From: Locusta migratoria
Lineage: Eukaryota; Arthropoda; Insecta; Orthoptera; Acrididae
Reading direction: 5' to 3'
Length of the DNA stretch: 64,000 bases
NCBI GenBank assembly: GCA_026315105.1
Contig: CM048750.1
Location: 268,451,151-268,515,150 of the forward strand
Below are positions 9,613 through 19,780 of this stretch, one piece after another. How positions within the stretch are numbered: position 1 is the first letter of the stretch; each line of letters starts with the position of its first letter. The notes under the pieces were generated by a model, which made no database searches, had not been told where the DNA came from, and saw only the letters and a program-made list of their open reading frames with translations. The translations under genes were made by a program, and so were the position numbers.

Positions 9613-9956
9613 TTCTGTAAATACGAGTAATATAGAGGAGTTACTTATAACGTAATTACACAAAATTTTACAATATTTTACTTACATTACTTATAATATT
9701 GTTGCCGATTAGTTGCTGCCCAACTGATTTTAAAAGCTGATGTTTTGCTTATCTATTGCTGCTTATCTGTATATGTGCAGCAGCACTGGTTATATTAATC
9801 GATTTTTATTAGTTTTTATAGTGGCAGCTAGCATAGTCTGTAGTGGCAGAATGCAACTATATTAAAAGTTTATATGGTTACCAGTAATTTATACATTAAT
9901 ATCTTTGGTTTATTTATTTGTTTTGTATTGGAGTTTTACTATGGATTTAGAATATT
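9613..9956 (-). other. AT-rich body associated with the hammerhead motif
   Basis: AT-rich, no reading frame. It lies upstream of the motif on the minus strand and ends where a SINE begins, so it may be the body of a single-copy, non-autonomous hammerhead element. Ends not defined. Confidence 0.3.
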
Positions 9957-10160
9957 ACTGACTTACCCAGCCAGTTACGGAGGGACCTACAGTTTAACGT
10001 CGGTACCGAACCACGGTGCTACTCGCTATTTTCCACATCAGCAACACTGCAAGAGGTGAAAGAAGTGGAAAGTGACATAAAATCCTAGGACCTGGCGATG
10101 ATCGAACCCACAACCTTCGGATTCATAGTCTGGCACTCCATCACTGTGCAACCTTACCTT
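9957..10160 (-). repeat. tRNA-derived SINE (copy of the 19.2-kb and 51.3-kb family)
   Basis: Read on the minus strand: a tRNA-like head with GTGATGGAGTGCCAGACTAT and B-box GGTTCGATCATCG, then a body ending in CTGGCTGGGTAAGTCAG. Very similar to 19258-19458. Confidence 0.7.
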
Positions 10161-10425
10161 TTATTATAAACTATCAACCGAACCCTTTTTAAAAGACAAA
10201 ATGTAATAAATACGTTGAAAAAGTAACACTATTGTATAAAAGTGTGTGATGTGTCCCATTTTAATGGGAAAATATGTTTGTAATAATATGGTGTGTATTT
10301 GAATAAAAAAAGATGCAATGTGTACTTTACATTGATGTTTTGTTCCGATTTTATTACATAAATAAATGCAGAGCCATTAAAATAATTTGCCTAGGGCGCT
10401 GAATCTGTTCGGGCCGGCCTTGCTT
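10161..10425. other. AT-rich, no recognisable feature
   Basis: No coding or repeat signature beyond high AT content. Confidence 0.4.
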
Positions 10426-10434
10426 ATACTAAAG

Positions 10435-10560
10435 ACAGCACAAATATTCATGCCTGAGGGGGGGGGGGGGATTTGAACCCCCCCCCCCCCCCCGATGAAG
10501 CGGAGTCTCCGCAAAATCACAGCTGTTGCTCCGCAGTGCAGCAACTGCGAGGTATAAACA
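10435..10560 (-). repeat. SINE fragment with long G and C homopolymers
   Basis: CACAAATATTCATGCC matches the minus-strand SINE body; the B-box region has become a G run of about 12 (from 10457), then ATTTGAA, then a C run of about 15 that can pair with it. The SINE consensus here reads CCCGAGGGGGGATTCGAACCCCC, so this is an expanded version. Confidence 0.6.
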
Positions 10561-11149
10561 CAGCCTTATAGTCGGTGACTAGTGTCATCCGACCTGTGTT
10601 ATAAATTCTGGGTAGTTCTAGTAGTGTATACATATATTGTCAGTACATTTCGTGCAATCACAATTTATTTTTCTTGCAGAAAGGTACAGTTGGATACGCT
10701 GATAGTGTGGTCGGCCATTTTATGGTCTCACTGTTCCGTACGTGGCTGGCTCGAAGTATTTATTAGTCCGGTTTGTGGACGTTTGTGTTGACGAACAAGC
10801 AGTCTTGGGTGCACTATCCTTGCACTGGGTTAAGCGGCCGCCCTGTATGTGGTCTCCGCGACATAAAACGTTTCTCATGCGATAAAAATACTTTGAATGT
10901 GCGTATAAAATGATCTGTTAAAGAAATGAAACGAAGATTGATTGTTAAACACTTTTTTTTATTTTTTTACTTACTTTTCTTCACACCGAACTTTTTCTGA
11001 ACACACAAGACGCGCCGCCACTGATAGGTGGTTTAATAAATTGCCATATTGTGGAAGTGCAGCTTACTTTTTGATCTGCCCACGTGCCATGGTAATGATG
11101 CGTTAAATGTAAACAAGCGAGATTCAGTTTTGCTGTCGCAGTTGCCCGC
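10561..11149. other. No recognisable feature
   Basis: Mixed composition, including a T-rich stretch near 10950-10980; no domain or boundary found. Confidence 0.4.
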
Positions 11150-11410
11150 GAGTGTTTTCTAATTAGATGGCGCTGCGCGTCGCTGGAACTCCTCGTCTGA
11201 GTGTAGCCTGGCGGCCGAAGCGGCGGTCGTCGATGTCGGTAATTGTAATTGGCTGCCCGGCCTCCCCTGTATTCAGCGAGCAGCGAGTTCCTCCGTGAGG
11301 GGCCGCCTGTTGCTGGCGTGACGTCACCGCGCAGGCTTTCAGGCGATTGGCGGCGTCTCGAGCGCCTAGGGCTGCCTGCCGCCTTCTGCACTCACAGGCC
11401 AGGGGGGTGA
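11150..11410. other. CpG-rich unique block
   Basis: CpG-rich sequence with TCTAATTAGA (about 11158) and GGTAATTGTAATTGG (about 11238), motifs compatible with homeodomain binding. The overlapping minus-strand open frame has no recognisable domain. It may be unique regulatory DNA; not established. Confidence 0.25.
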
Positions 11411-11707
11411 CTCACCCGTGCCCGATGCCCGGGAAACGCTTTCCTTCTCTCATCAACAGAAGTACCCACGCTGAGAACAAAGAGACTGTTGCTGTACTTG
11501 ACAAGTGACCAATACAGTAATGTGGAGACACATCTACACCTACATCGCAATCCACCGTAAGATGCGTCGCGGAAGGTACACTGTACCACTACTAGGAATT
11601 TTCTTTCCAATTCCACTCCCAAATAGGACGAGGGAGAAAAGAATATACAATACACTTACTTCAGCCGAAATCGCTACTTTATTTTTTATTATCTGTTTTA
11701 ATTTTTT

Positions 11708-11741
11708 TACCGGTTTCGATGAACTATGTCATCGTTTTCAG
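11708..11741 (-). ncRNA. Degenerate hammerhead-like motif
   Basis: CUGAAAA (11741-11735, G8 lost), stem II CGAUGA/UCAUCG, AAAC, palindromic ACCGGU, then A. Core mutation suggests inactivity. Confidence 0.4.
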
Positions 11742-11999
11742 AAATTTTTTGTTTACAGTGTTCTCCTGTCTTCAACAAAATAAAGAGTTACTTGTGAATG
11801 AGTAATATAAGAAACAGAACATTGTCAAACGAAAGTGGATCGTCATTAGCATTGCACATTTAAAAATTGTGTGTGTTTTTGCCACAGGTAACAAGGAGAC
11901 TGAAACTTGTGGCAAGAACACATACAATTTTCAAATGTGCAATGCAAATGACGATCCACTTTGGTGATGCAAATTTTAATAATAAGAATTATATAATTT

Positions 12000-12046
12000 C
12001 AACACTATAAGTTTATTTCGACTTAAAAGTCATCTTCAGGTGTTAC
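12000..12046 (-). ncRNA. Hammerhead ribozyme-like motif, all three stems
   Basis: Minus strand: stem I UAACAC, CUGAAGA (12039-12033), unpaired U, stem II GACUU-UU-AAGUC, GAAA (12019-12016), stem III AUA(AACU)UAU, A as the cleavage nucleotide, GUGUUG completing stem I. Best-folded example in the window. The one departure from the textbook core is the extra U before stem II. Confidence 0.7.
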
Positions 12047-12252
12047 GCCACATTGTTAAGCTGTACATTTCGGTCTTATTGTGACGTGATTTCTTTTTTT
12101 TATATAATATTAAAATCACATAACTTATAATATTGTGTTGTCATAAACATCTCGCACAACACAATATTATAATTTACGTGATAATAATAATATGTAAAAA
12201 AAAAGTGACAATAAGAGCGAAAAAATGTACATCATCTTAACAGAATGTGGCT

Positions 12253-12297
12253 CAACACCTGAAGATGACCTTTAAGTCGAAATAAGCTGATAGTGTA
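12253..12297 (+). ncRNA. Hammerhead ribozyme-like motif (partner arm)
   Basis: AACAC, CUGAAGA (12259-12265), unpaired U, stem II GAC-CUUUAA-GUC, GAAA (12279-12282), stem III UAAGCUGAU region, A, GUGU. Mirror copy of the motif at 12000-12046 with a few changes; stem II is weaker. Confidence 0.6.
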
Positions 12298-12494
12298 ACT
12301 AACACGAACAGTGAATATACAGTGTTGAAATTATATAATTCTTATTATTAAAATTTCGATGTACGACGTCACTAATACTGTGAGCCCTTGCAGATAACAA
12401 ATTTTAATCGTTTGACAATGTTTTTTTCTTATATTACACTTTCATAAGTAACTCTTTATTTTTTTGAAAGTAGGAGAACACTGCAAAAAAAATT

Positions 12495-12522
12495 CTGAAG
12501 ATGATGACATCGAAGCCGGTAA
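12495..12522 (+). ncRNA. Degenerate hammerhead-like motif
   Basis: CUGAAGA (12495-12501), shortened stem II (GAUG/CAUC), GAAG instead of GAAA, palindromic CCGG, UA. Partner of 11708-11741. Confidence 0.4.
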
Positions 12523-12960
12523 TAAATAAATAAATAAATAAAAATAAAAAAAAGCAAATAAACTAGCGATCTTGACTGAAGTAAGTGTGTTTTATATAAA
12601 TTTTCGATCGTTCTCCATAGGCGTAATATGCGACTAAACTGGAAAAAAGAATGTCTATATGCCTCTGTACGAGCCCTAATTTCTCTTAGCTTGTCTTTGC
12701 GTTCTTTACGCAAAATGTAAGTAGGCGACAGGAAGATCGTTCTACACTAAGCTTCAAATTCCACACCAAAAAATTCCTCAACTGAATTTCTCGAAAAGAC
12801 CGTCGTCTTTCCTCCAGCGATTCCCTTTTCAATTCCAGGAACATTTCCGTGACACTCGCGCACTAATCGAACGTACCAGCACAGTCTACCATATACAGTC
12901 GCGACACTCACTGCTGTGAAAGCTATTACCAACTGTCATTTGCAACGACACTAGCGCTCC

Positions 12961-13880
12961 TAGTGGTGGGCAAGCCGCCGAAGGAGTGACGTTTGTTTAT
13001 AATTATTTTTGTACGTAATTAACGATACAGTTACTATACCTTTTGCGTTAGAAGCATTTGTAAAATATCAATAGACATGCATAATACGGAAATTAATGTA
13101 AAAACAGCCGAATTTAACTGACTCAGTGGTATAAAGAACATCTTCGTCATGAACAAATACTTACGAATATGTTTATATTTGCAGCTTATTCTGCTCAAAG
13201 TAAGTAGAATATAAATATAGGAGACGTATATTTCTATTATGGTCTGGTCTTAAACTGATAAGCCGTTTGTTTGACGCGTATCAATTCGACGTGGAGTCTA
13301 ATAATCCGCTCATTTTTACACATCATTTGCAGATTCCTTTAAGTGTAATTACATTAGCTTAAAAAGACATCTTTTTTATTATTCTTGCCCTTTATGGTTC
13401 AGCTGTACCAACAATTGTGGAATTGGGTTTTTCTTTGTTGGAAAGCAGTCATTGTTTTTTTCCGTTTTATTTCCATGTTTGTGACGTTTCTCCTTCAGCT
13501 ACAGAGGTGGTGGCTGATCTAGTACGTTAAATACTGTAGTTACCGCATTCTATACTCGTTTCCTACGTTCCGCCCTCACTGATTTTACTGGAACTGTAAT
13601 GAGTAAACGTTAACGTTCCTCAGTAGAAGAGCGACATCTTTCTGCCAAAGGGCAGGTCTTCTGGTGTTTCTTAGCCATTTTTTATTTTTAATAGAAAATG
13701 AAATTATTCAGTAAAAGCCTAAAGGTTACAAGATAATTGTAAATAGACTGCCCTGTAATGTACCGTTTCGTACCTTGTTAGGGAGTGTACGAAACCTAAA
13801 AAAGGCAAATGAGGAGCTATAATTACGTTATTACCTATTTTTATGGCACTACATACGTTCCCTAACGTAAAAAGTATCAT
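12961..13880. other. AT-rich, no recognisable feature
   Basis: No open frame with a domain, no terminal repeats and no RNA gene that I could identify. Confidence 0.4.
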
Positions 13881-13884
13881 CATC

Positions 13885-14400
13885 ATCATCATCATTAGAG
13901 ACTGATTATGCCTTTCCGCGTTCAGTCTGGAGCGTAGTACCTCTAATGAAATTCCTACATGATCCCCTATTCAATGCTAAATTGATGTTATGCCTTTTAC
14001 TTCAAGATCATTCTGCACCGAATCTAAGTAGTTTCTTCTAGGTCTACCTCGACTTTTCTTACCCTCCGCTGCCGAGCTCATGAGTCTCTTAGGTAACCTT
14101 GCTTCTCCCAAGCGTGTAAAATGACCCCACCATCTCAGTCTGTTCGCTCTAACTGCTTCATCTATGGTGTTCATTCCCAGTTTTTCTTTGATTTTCTCAT
14201 TATAGACACTCTCCTGCCATTGTTCCCATCCATTAGTGCCTGCAAACATTCTTGCTACTTTCATATCTGTAACCTCTACCTTATGAATAAGGTAATCTGT
14301 ATCCACCCCCATACAACAAAGTTGGTCGAAAGATAGAGCGGTGCACTGCAAACTTACTCTTGGTACTGACTTCCTCCTTGCAGAAGAGAGTACATCTTAG
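13885..14400 (-). pseudogene. RTE-like LINE, 3' end
   Basis: The minus-strand frame (14351-13977, 124 codons) ends in a block typical of RTE-clade ORF C-termini: IKEKLGMNTIDEAVRANRLR, WWGHFTRLGEARLPKRLM and RGRPRRNYLDSV. Downstream on that strand lies a (ATG)n-rich tail (ATCATCATC at 13879-13895 on the plus strand), the usual 3' terminus of such elements. 5'-truncated; no RT domain retained. Confidence 0.65.
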
Positions 14401-14959
14401 CTGAGCACTCACTGCATTAGCTTTGCTACACCTCGAAAATTAATATAAATGATGCTATTCGTACGCATCCCATATCGTATTCAGAAATGTAGCTTTACGA
14501 CCGCTTGGAGCGCTTCTGTCTCAGCGTATAACAAAAATCTGTAGGAGTGTCGTATGATAGACTGTGATACCAGCAAGGCTGGTTGCACACACACCGATTT
14601 TGGACGGCCGGTAAAATATCGGTGGTCCTATGGGGGGCGTTGAAGCTTGCACACTTGCGCCGGCAAAAAGCCGCTCAGCTGCCACAGCAAGAGACTGTAC
14701 GGGTACTGCAGACCGCCGGCGCCGGCCATACAATAGAGACACGCACGTAGGCAAATGGCAGCTGCAGTGGCAAACACGCATCTTTTTTTCACCGGCCGTC
14801 TTCCAAGCACAGTTCCCGCTGTACCTACTCGCCATACAGTCGACGTAGCTCATATATGACTAAAATTTAAAGATACTGATTCTGTATAAAATAAATTACA
14901 ACTATTTCAATTCTCGTCTGTTCCAGAGCACTGAATAAAATTCAATGGTGAAGTAAATG

Positions 14960-15176
14960 TTTTATATAAGAGCCGGCCGCGGTGGCCGAGGTGACTGAGG
15001 CGCTCCAGTCACGGTCAGCACGGCCACTACGGTCGGGGGTTCGAATCCCCCCTCGGGCATGGATATTTGTGCCGTCTTAGTTCGTAAGTAGTTCATAAGT
15101 AGTTTGTAAGTTTAGGGACTGATGACCCCGTAGTTAAGTCCCATAGACTTTTTGAACATTTGATTTTTATATAAGA
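14960..15176 (+). repeat. Main-family tRNA-derived SINE with 12-bp TSD
   Basis: TTTTATATAAGA at 14960-14971 and 15165-15176 flank 14972-15164. The head has GGTGGCCGAGGTGACTGAGG (A-box) and GGGGGTTCGAATCCCCCC (B-box); the body ends GACTGATGACCCCGTAGTTA, AGTCCCATAGAC, GAACATTTGA. This copy can serve as the family reference. Confidence 0.9.
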
Positions 15177-15180
15177 CTGG

Positions 15181-15497
15181 GACTCGTTTTTATTTATTTG
15201 TTTATTTATTTTAGTTTTTATTTTACTTTTACTTTTTTATTCATCGGGTATATCCTGTCATTGTTTTATGATGTTATTGTGATCTTCGCTTTGTTTTATT
15301 ATGGAGGGTGGCCAGCCCTCTGAACGATCGGCTGTACAAAAAACGTTTCTAGCCTTGCCCAAATCAACAACCTATCGCGTACCAGTGTCCATTGTACTAT
15401 TTTCTCCCAGATTTATCTGCATTCTCACAAGGGATCGAACTCCTTTCTGTAACCACAAGGAAATGGTAATTTGCCTGTTTCGGGCATTCGTTTGCAA
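15181..15497. other. Interior of the Harbinger-like element
   Basis: T-rich then mixed sequence; no recognisable domain. Confidence 0.35.
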
Positions 15498-15555
15498 TGG
15501 ATTAAATGATTAAAATAAGACAGTCTAGATCGCAATTTGTTGCGTTTATTACCGG

Positions 15556-15588
15556 CAACAGGTTTCGGTTCTACAGAACCATCTTCAG
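15556..15588 (-). ncRNA. Hammerhead ribozyme-like motif
   Basis: Minus strand: CUGAAGA (15588-15582), unpaired U, stem II GGUUCUGUAGAACC, GAAAC (15566-15562), CUGUU. Stem III is imperfect. Confidence 0.55.
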
Positions 15589-15670
15589 GCCTTTGGCACC
15601 TTGTTGGTGGCCGGAACAGGCGTCAACTGCTCCGGCCACCGCCACCGTCCACCAACAAGTTGCCAAAGGC

Positions 15671-15702
15671 CTGAAGATGGTTCTGTAGAACCGAAACCGA
15701 TT
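15671..15702 (+). ncRNA. Hammerhead ribozyme-like motif
   Basis: CUGAAGA (15671-15677), unpaired U, stem II GGUUCUGUAGAACC, GAAAC (15693-15697), then CGAUU. Stem III has diverged from the partner arm. Confidence 0.5.
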
Positions 15703-15817
15703 GCCAGCTATAAACGCAACAAATTGCGATCTAGATTATCTTATTTTAATTATTAAAAATTTTAAGATCGCTGTTCCAAAATAATGCTTTTAAAAATTAC
15801 TGGATTAAATGATTAAG

Positions 15818-15978
15818 AGATATCGGTAGTGGAAGCTCGAACAGTTTTGTACAACAAAACTTTGGATCCGTTTGAAGATAGAAATGCGACTCGAGATACA
15901 TTGAGAAAACTTTCCTGGGAACTAAATGAGCGTTTTGAGAAAATGGAAAACAAAGAAAAAAAATCATTTCGTAACTAG
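15818..15978 (+). pseudogene. MADF-like domain fragment
   Basis: In frame: VEARTVLYNKTLDPF, EDRNATRDTLRKL, SWELNERFEKMEN, then a stop at about 15976. This resembles the start of a MADF domain (acidic residue, LYN, W spacing), which occurs in accessory proteins of PIF/Harbinger transposons. The upstream part is separated by the palindromic insertion and contains stops. Function inferred only from similarity and context. Confidence 0.4.
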
Positions 15979-16199
15979 TATACTAACGTGTGATGATACG
16001 GTACTTTGTTAGTTATTTGTATCATGTCAGCAATATTTGTCATAATACTATGCAAAGTCGTTCGGGTTCCATTAACTTGGAATCAACTTCTCTCGACCAC
16101 GACAGCCTAGCGATTGCTCGTTTGACCGGTAAAATGCCGGCGTTTGATCAAGCAGCGCTCGGTGTGTGTGCAACCAGCCTAACGAATCTAGCTGCTCGC

Positions 16200-17640
16200 C
16201 TCTGAACTGCTTCCATGTCTCCATTTAAACTCTTCCGATGCGAGTCCCAACACTTGAGGAATACTCGAGACGTGGTCTTACAAGCGTTTTATACGCGGTC
16301 TCCTTTACAAATGAAGTACATCTTCTCATAAGTCTCCCAATAAATCGTAGCCGGCTGTCCGCCTTACTCACAACTGTCCTTACATGTTCGTTCCATTTCA
16401 TATCGCTCTGCAGTGTTACGCCTAGATATTTGAACGACGCGACTGCATTAAGAAGCTCACTACTAAGGCTGTATTCGAACATTGTGGGATTGTTTTTCGT
16501 AATCGTGTGCATCACCTTACATTTTTCCTACATTTAGAGCCAGCTGCCATTCTTCACACTAACTAGAAATTTTATCTAACTCATCCTGTATACTATTACA
16601 GTCGATTAGAGACGAAAGGTTCTGAACAGAATTAGTGAGAAAAGAAATATCTGACATTTCACGACTAAGAGAATCACCGACTGATGGTATACATTCTGAG
16701 ACATAAACAGGTCGTCACTTGAACTTTGAATGGAATTGTGCGGGGTAAAAATCGCAGAGTGAGACCGAGACACGAATATAGTAGGCAGATTTAAAAGGAT
16801 GTGGGTTGCCGTTCTTAATCACAGATGAAGAGGTTTGTACAGGACAGGACAGCGTGGAGTGCTGCATCAAACCAGTCTCAGGACTGAAAGCCACAACAAC
16901 TAAATTGTCGCCGCTTAATTCGGAAGAAGATGTTGTCAGTTAAGAACTGAAAATGTCACAGTTCGAACCGGATTATTACAAGACACTTAACTGGCAGCGG
17001 TCCTATCACACTCACCTGGGGCACTCCTGACGATGCACTCGTCTCTCATGACCACTCGCTGTCCAGAACAATGTACTGCATTCTATTACTTACGAAATCT
17101 TCCAGCCAGTCACAAATCTGGGAACCTACTCCATAAGCTCGTATCTTCGTTAGCAGTCTGCAGTGTCAAATATCTTTCATCCATGTCTCGCTAGGTGTCA
17201 TGTGAGAAAAGGGCAAGCTGAGTTTCACACGATTTTCCTAAAGCCGTGCTGATTCACAGAAAGGGGCTTATCCGCCTGAAGGAAATTAACTGACAATATG
17301 CTCCAAAATTCTACAGGAAATTAATGTCAATCATATTGGTCTGTAATTATGTGGGTCAGTTCTTTTAACGGTAGTTACCTGCGCATTTTTCCAGTCACGA
17401 GGAACTTTGAGCTGAATATGAGATTCACGATAAATACAAGCTAAGCAAGGGGCCAATGCCGCAGAATACTCTTTGCATAACCGAACTGCTATTGCATCCG
17501 GACGAAGAGACTTTTTTGTATTCAGTTCTCTCAGTTGATTCTCTACACCGGAAATACCTATTACTATGTCCTCTATTTGGGAGTTAGTGCGTGATCAAAT
17601 TATGGTACGTTTGTACGATCCTTCTGCGTGAAATATTTCT
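16200..17640 (-). pseudogene. Jockey/CR1-like LINE reverse transcriptase, broken
   Basis: Reading leftwards from about 17270: NQHGFR-like, LLTKIRAYGVGSQICDWLED (about 17150-17090), then the palm motif SASSGVPQVS-IGPL (about 17045-17000) after an in-frame stop; after an interruption, FKYLGVTLQSDMKWNEHVR and KTLVRPRLEYSSSV (16515-16225). These are the RT palm and thumb of Jockey/CR1-group LINEs, which copy their RNA at a nicked target. The YADD region is lost at the interruption (16735-16905, another LINE's 3' end). Multiple stops; inactive. Confidence 0.65.
16735..16905 (+). repeat. RTE-like LINE 3' end, inserted in the RT relic
   Basis: Ends in GTGCTGCATCAAACCAGTCTC and AGGACTGAAAGCCACAACAAC, the complement of the LINE 3' ends at 24355 and 52890. 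Encodes only the last residues. Confidence 0.65.
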
Positions 17641-17779
17641 TAAAGTTTTAATTTAGAACTTCAGCTTTCTGTTTGCTTTTTTCTATTTCGAGGTAAATTC
17701 TAAAAGTAAGTTACATATTATTTTTGGTAGACACTGCAGTTTACACAACTTCCCGACATAATCACAGATACTAAAAAGG

Positions 17780-18560
17780 GCGTTCAAAAGATTTTGCACA
17801 GTCGGCCCCATTTTTATTTTATTTTTGGAGGAGAAGAATATGTTTTGTGAACATACGTGGAACATTTAGATATACAATGAGCCTACTCAATGTAGCGTCC
17901 ATCGGTTATGATGCATGTGGCCCAACGTTCATTTCATGATGTAAATGCATTTTGGTAAAATTCTTGGGATTGACTTTAACACCATCGCTTGACACAAGAA
18001 ATAAGGTCTTTCTATCAAATGTTTTACCGCGCAGGTGGGCCTTCAGTCGACCAAAGAGGTAAAAATCAGACGTAGCCAAGTTCAGGCTGTAGGGAGGATG
18101 AGGAACAATTTTCCAACCCATTTTCCTGATTTTCCCCTGCGTCATAACGGCTGTATGTGGTGTGGCATTGTCATGGTGTAGTCTGATAGATGACCCTGCA
18201 GTTGTGGTCCGCGGGTATTGATGGCACGTCGCAGCTTGTCTAATGACAAACAGTAACGGTGCCGGTTAATGATGCTGACAGGTTACAAAATGACACCGTG
18301 CAGATCCCAGAAGAAGGAGGCAATCACCTTTCGGCCTGCTGTTCGTGAAAGCATTCGTTTCTTCTTTGTAGGGAAACACGGATGACGCCACTCCATGGAT
18401 TGGGTTTTGCTCTCAGGTTCGGACAAAAACTATCATGTTTCATCCGGTGTAATGACGCGCTGAAAACACTGTTTCCAGTCTTCAGATGTTCTCCGCAGTT
18501 GACAACGAAACGTCAGGGGGAAGAATTTTTACCGATAGACCACGGCAATTCAGCCCGGAA
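17780..18560 (-). pseudogene. mariner-family transposase relic
   Basis: Minus-strand frames spell WRHPCFPTKKK, FWDLHGVIL (about 18310), HTAVMTQGKIRKMGWKIV, HPPYSLNLATSDFYLFGRLK (about 18100-18050). These match the mariner catalytic domain: the stretch before HTA normally holds the second Asp, and PYS-(P/L)(D/N)LA-SD the third. The protein normally cuts and pastes its own element at TA sites. There are stops and frame shifts throughout, so it is dead. Terminal repeats not resolved. Confidence 0.65.
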
Positions 18561-19180
18561 GTTTTATTTGAGAACAATGCCGGCCGTGAAAGCCTACATG
18601 TTATGATGAAACCTAACAGTTTGAGAGGCATTCTCGTGTTCTGTAGGAGACGGTTCTGACTCTGCAATCTGTTCGTGCAACGTTCCCGCTCAGATAGCAC
18701 GGCGGGCTGGTAGCACCGAGTGCAGTTAGGCGAGAAGATGGTCCGTGGGCCAACGAGACGACCACGGTAGAGTTTTGTGGCCGGCCCTGATGAAATCGGT
18801 TCCGTGATAGGCTCATCAAGACTGATCGCAAACCATCACCAGATACAACAGCTCAGGTATACATGGGGAAGTCGCAAACAGGAGATGAGGAGACGAAGAT
18901 AAGCTGTAAGAAGGTACTGATCAGTTAACATTAGAGGGCAATAAGAATGTGTTGAAGGCCTAAGGGATAGAATACTGACTTATAAGAGAAAAAGATCTTC
19001 TTGCTAAGAACAAAGTAGGAAGAGCAATAATGAATTTTGCAGATAATTTCAGTCGGTATACCGAATACTTGGTGAAACTGATAAGAGATGGTATACTTGA
19101 AACAAGCTGCAGGGACTTCCAAATTCTACTTGAATTACATCACGATCAGATAAAAAGGTAAAGCAGTCAACAATCCGAAG
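18561..19180. other. No recognisable feature
   Basis: Mixed composition; no domain or repeat boundary identified. Confidence 0.35.
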
Positions 19181-19184
19181 ATTG

Positions 19185-19462
19185 GTTTGAACACCATGGT
19201 GCTTTACTAGGCATGGTCCTGTTTGGAGGTGGTATGCCGTTGCCTCCCTCCGACCTTCGAACTGACTTACCCAGCCAGTTATAGGGGGACCTACAGTTAA
19301 ACGTGGGTTCCGAACCACGGTGCTACTCGGTATTTTTCACATGAGGAATACTGCCAGAGGTGAAATAAGTGGAAAGTAGATAAAAATCCTAGGACCTGGC
19401 GGGGATCGAACCCGCGACCTTTGGATTTATAGTCTGGCACTCTACCACTGTGCAACCGAAGC
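19185..19462 (-). repeat. tRNA-derived SINE (second family)
   Basis: Minus strand: CACAGTGGTAGAGTGCCAGA (A-box region), GGTCGCGGGTTCGATCCCCG (B-box) at the right end, body ending CTGGCTGGGTAAGTCAGT. Sister copies at 9957 and 51225. Confidence 0.75.
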
Positions 19463-19479
19463 GCACCACGATCAGATAG

Positions 19480-19780
19480 AGATCAGATAGAGATCCAAAA
19501 TAAATTATTGGATTTTAAAGAGTACCTAGGAGCATGCAATGACTCTGATCACAATTTAGTGTGTACACTGAAGACTGAGAAAATACACCGAAAATTCAGA
19601 GTGATAGGAAATGGGCAACTGAGATGAGGAATGATGAGATGTAGGGTGATAATGAGTTTCACAACAGGCAGTTCAGTAGAAGAGGATTGTGTTCTTAAAA
19701 ACCCTAAAAGATAACGGAAGTAGGGAAGAGAAACGATGTGACAAGGAAGGTAATTCGGAAGGTATATTGGTAACACGTTT
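19480..19780 (+). pseudogene. Possible LINE endonuclease fragment
   Basis: A short stretch translates as FKEYLGACNDSDHNLVCTLK (about 19515-19575). The SDHN tetrad resembles the conserved SDH of AP-type LINE endonucleases. Stops follow. Weak evidence. Confidence 0.3.

Larger units (their letters stand above)
11970..12408. mobile_element. Inner hammerhead-bearing palindromic element with 11-bp TSD
   Basis: The direct repeat CAAATTTTAAT occurs at 11970-11980 and 12398-12408. The arms pair from 11971/11981 to 12140 and from 12157 to 12346/12356, with a 16-bp loop; the right arm carries an extra stretch near 12300-12322. The right side has an unpaired tail of about 51 bp (12347-12397). Both arms have a hammerhead-like motif. 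It sits inside the right arm of the 11633-12652 element and is therefore younger. Confidence 0.7.
11633..12652. mobile_element. Hammerhead-bearing palindromic element, itself interrupted by a second one
   Basis: The left arm (11652-11886) is inverted at 11908-11969 plus 12409-12588; the break in the right arm is a younger palindrome. The loop is 21 bp (11887-11907). Flanking direct repeats GGAGAAAAGAAT (11633-11644) and GGAAAAAAGAAT (12641-12652) match 11 of 12. The left arm nearly abuts its repeat; the right side has a 52-bp unpaired tail (12589-12640). Degenerate hammerhead-like motifs lie in both arms. Non-coding. Confidence 0.65.
11505..12960 (-). repeat. Dispersed repeat (copy of 37140-37520), split by nested palindromic elements
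   Basis: 12590-12960 and 11505-11645, both minus strand, align end to end with 37140-37520: CACTCGCGCA/GTGTCACGGAAATG, GACAAGATAAGAGAAATTAG-like, then TAGTAGTGGTACA and a tail rich in GTAGATG. The intervening 1 kb is a palindromic hammerhead element. The repeat looks like the 3' part of a retroposon; its family is not recognised. Confidence 0.65.
15498..15815. mobile_element. Hammerhead-bearing palindromic element with 15-bp TSD
   Basis: TGGATTAAATGATTA occurs at 15498-15512 and 15801-15815. The arms run 15509-15610 and 15649-15750, with a 38-bp loop that contains its own hairpin. The left arm abuts its repeat (4-bp overlap); the right side has a 50-bp unpaired tail (15751-15800). Each arm has a hammerhead-like motif. 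Non-coding. It lies within coding-like sequence of the Harbinger element, so it inserted later. Confidence 0.8.
14577..16179. mobile_element. PIF/Harbinger-like element carrying a SINE and a palindromic element
   Basis: Terminal inverted repeats GGCTGGTTGCACACACACCG (14577) and its complement at 16160-16179, next to CAA on the left (14574-14576) and TAA on the right (16180-16182), a near match to the 3-bp Harbinger target. Inside are a SINE (14972-15164), a hammerhead palindrome (15498-15815) and a MADF-like coding remnant. No DDE transposase seen, so it is a relic. Confidence 0.55.

Noticed and set aside
10981..11391. 136-codon minus-strand protein
   Set aside because: Arg/Pro/Ser-rich translation of a CpG-rich block with no domain; the overlapping sequence has no splice or codon pattern that I trust.
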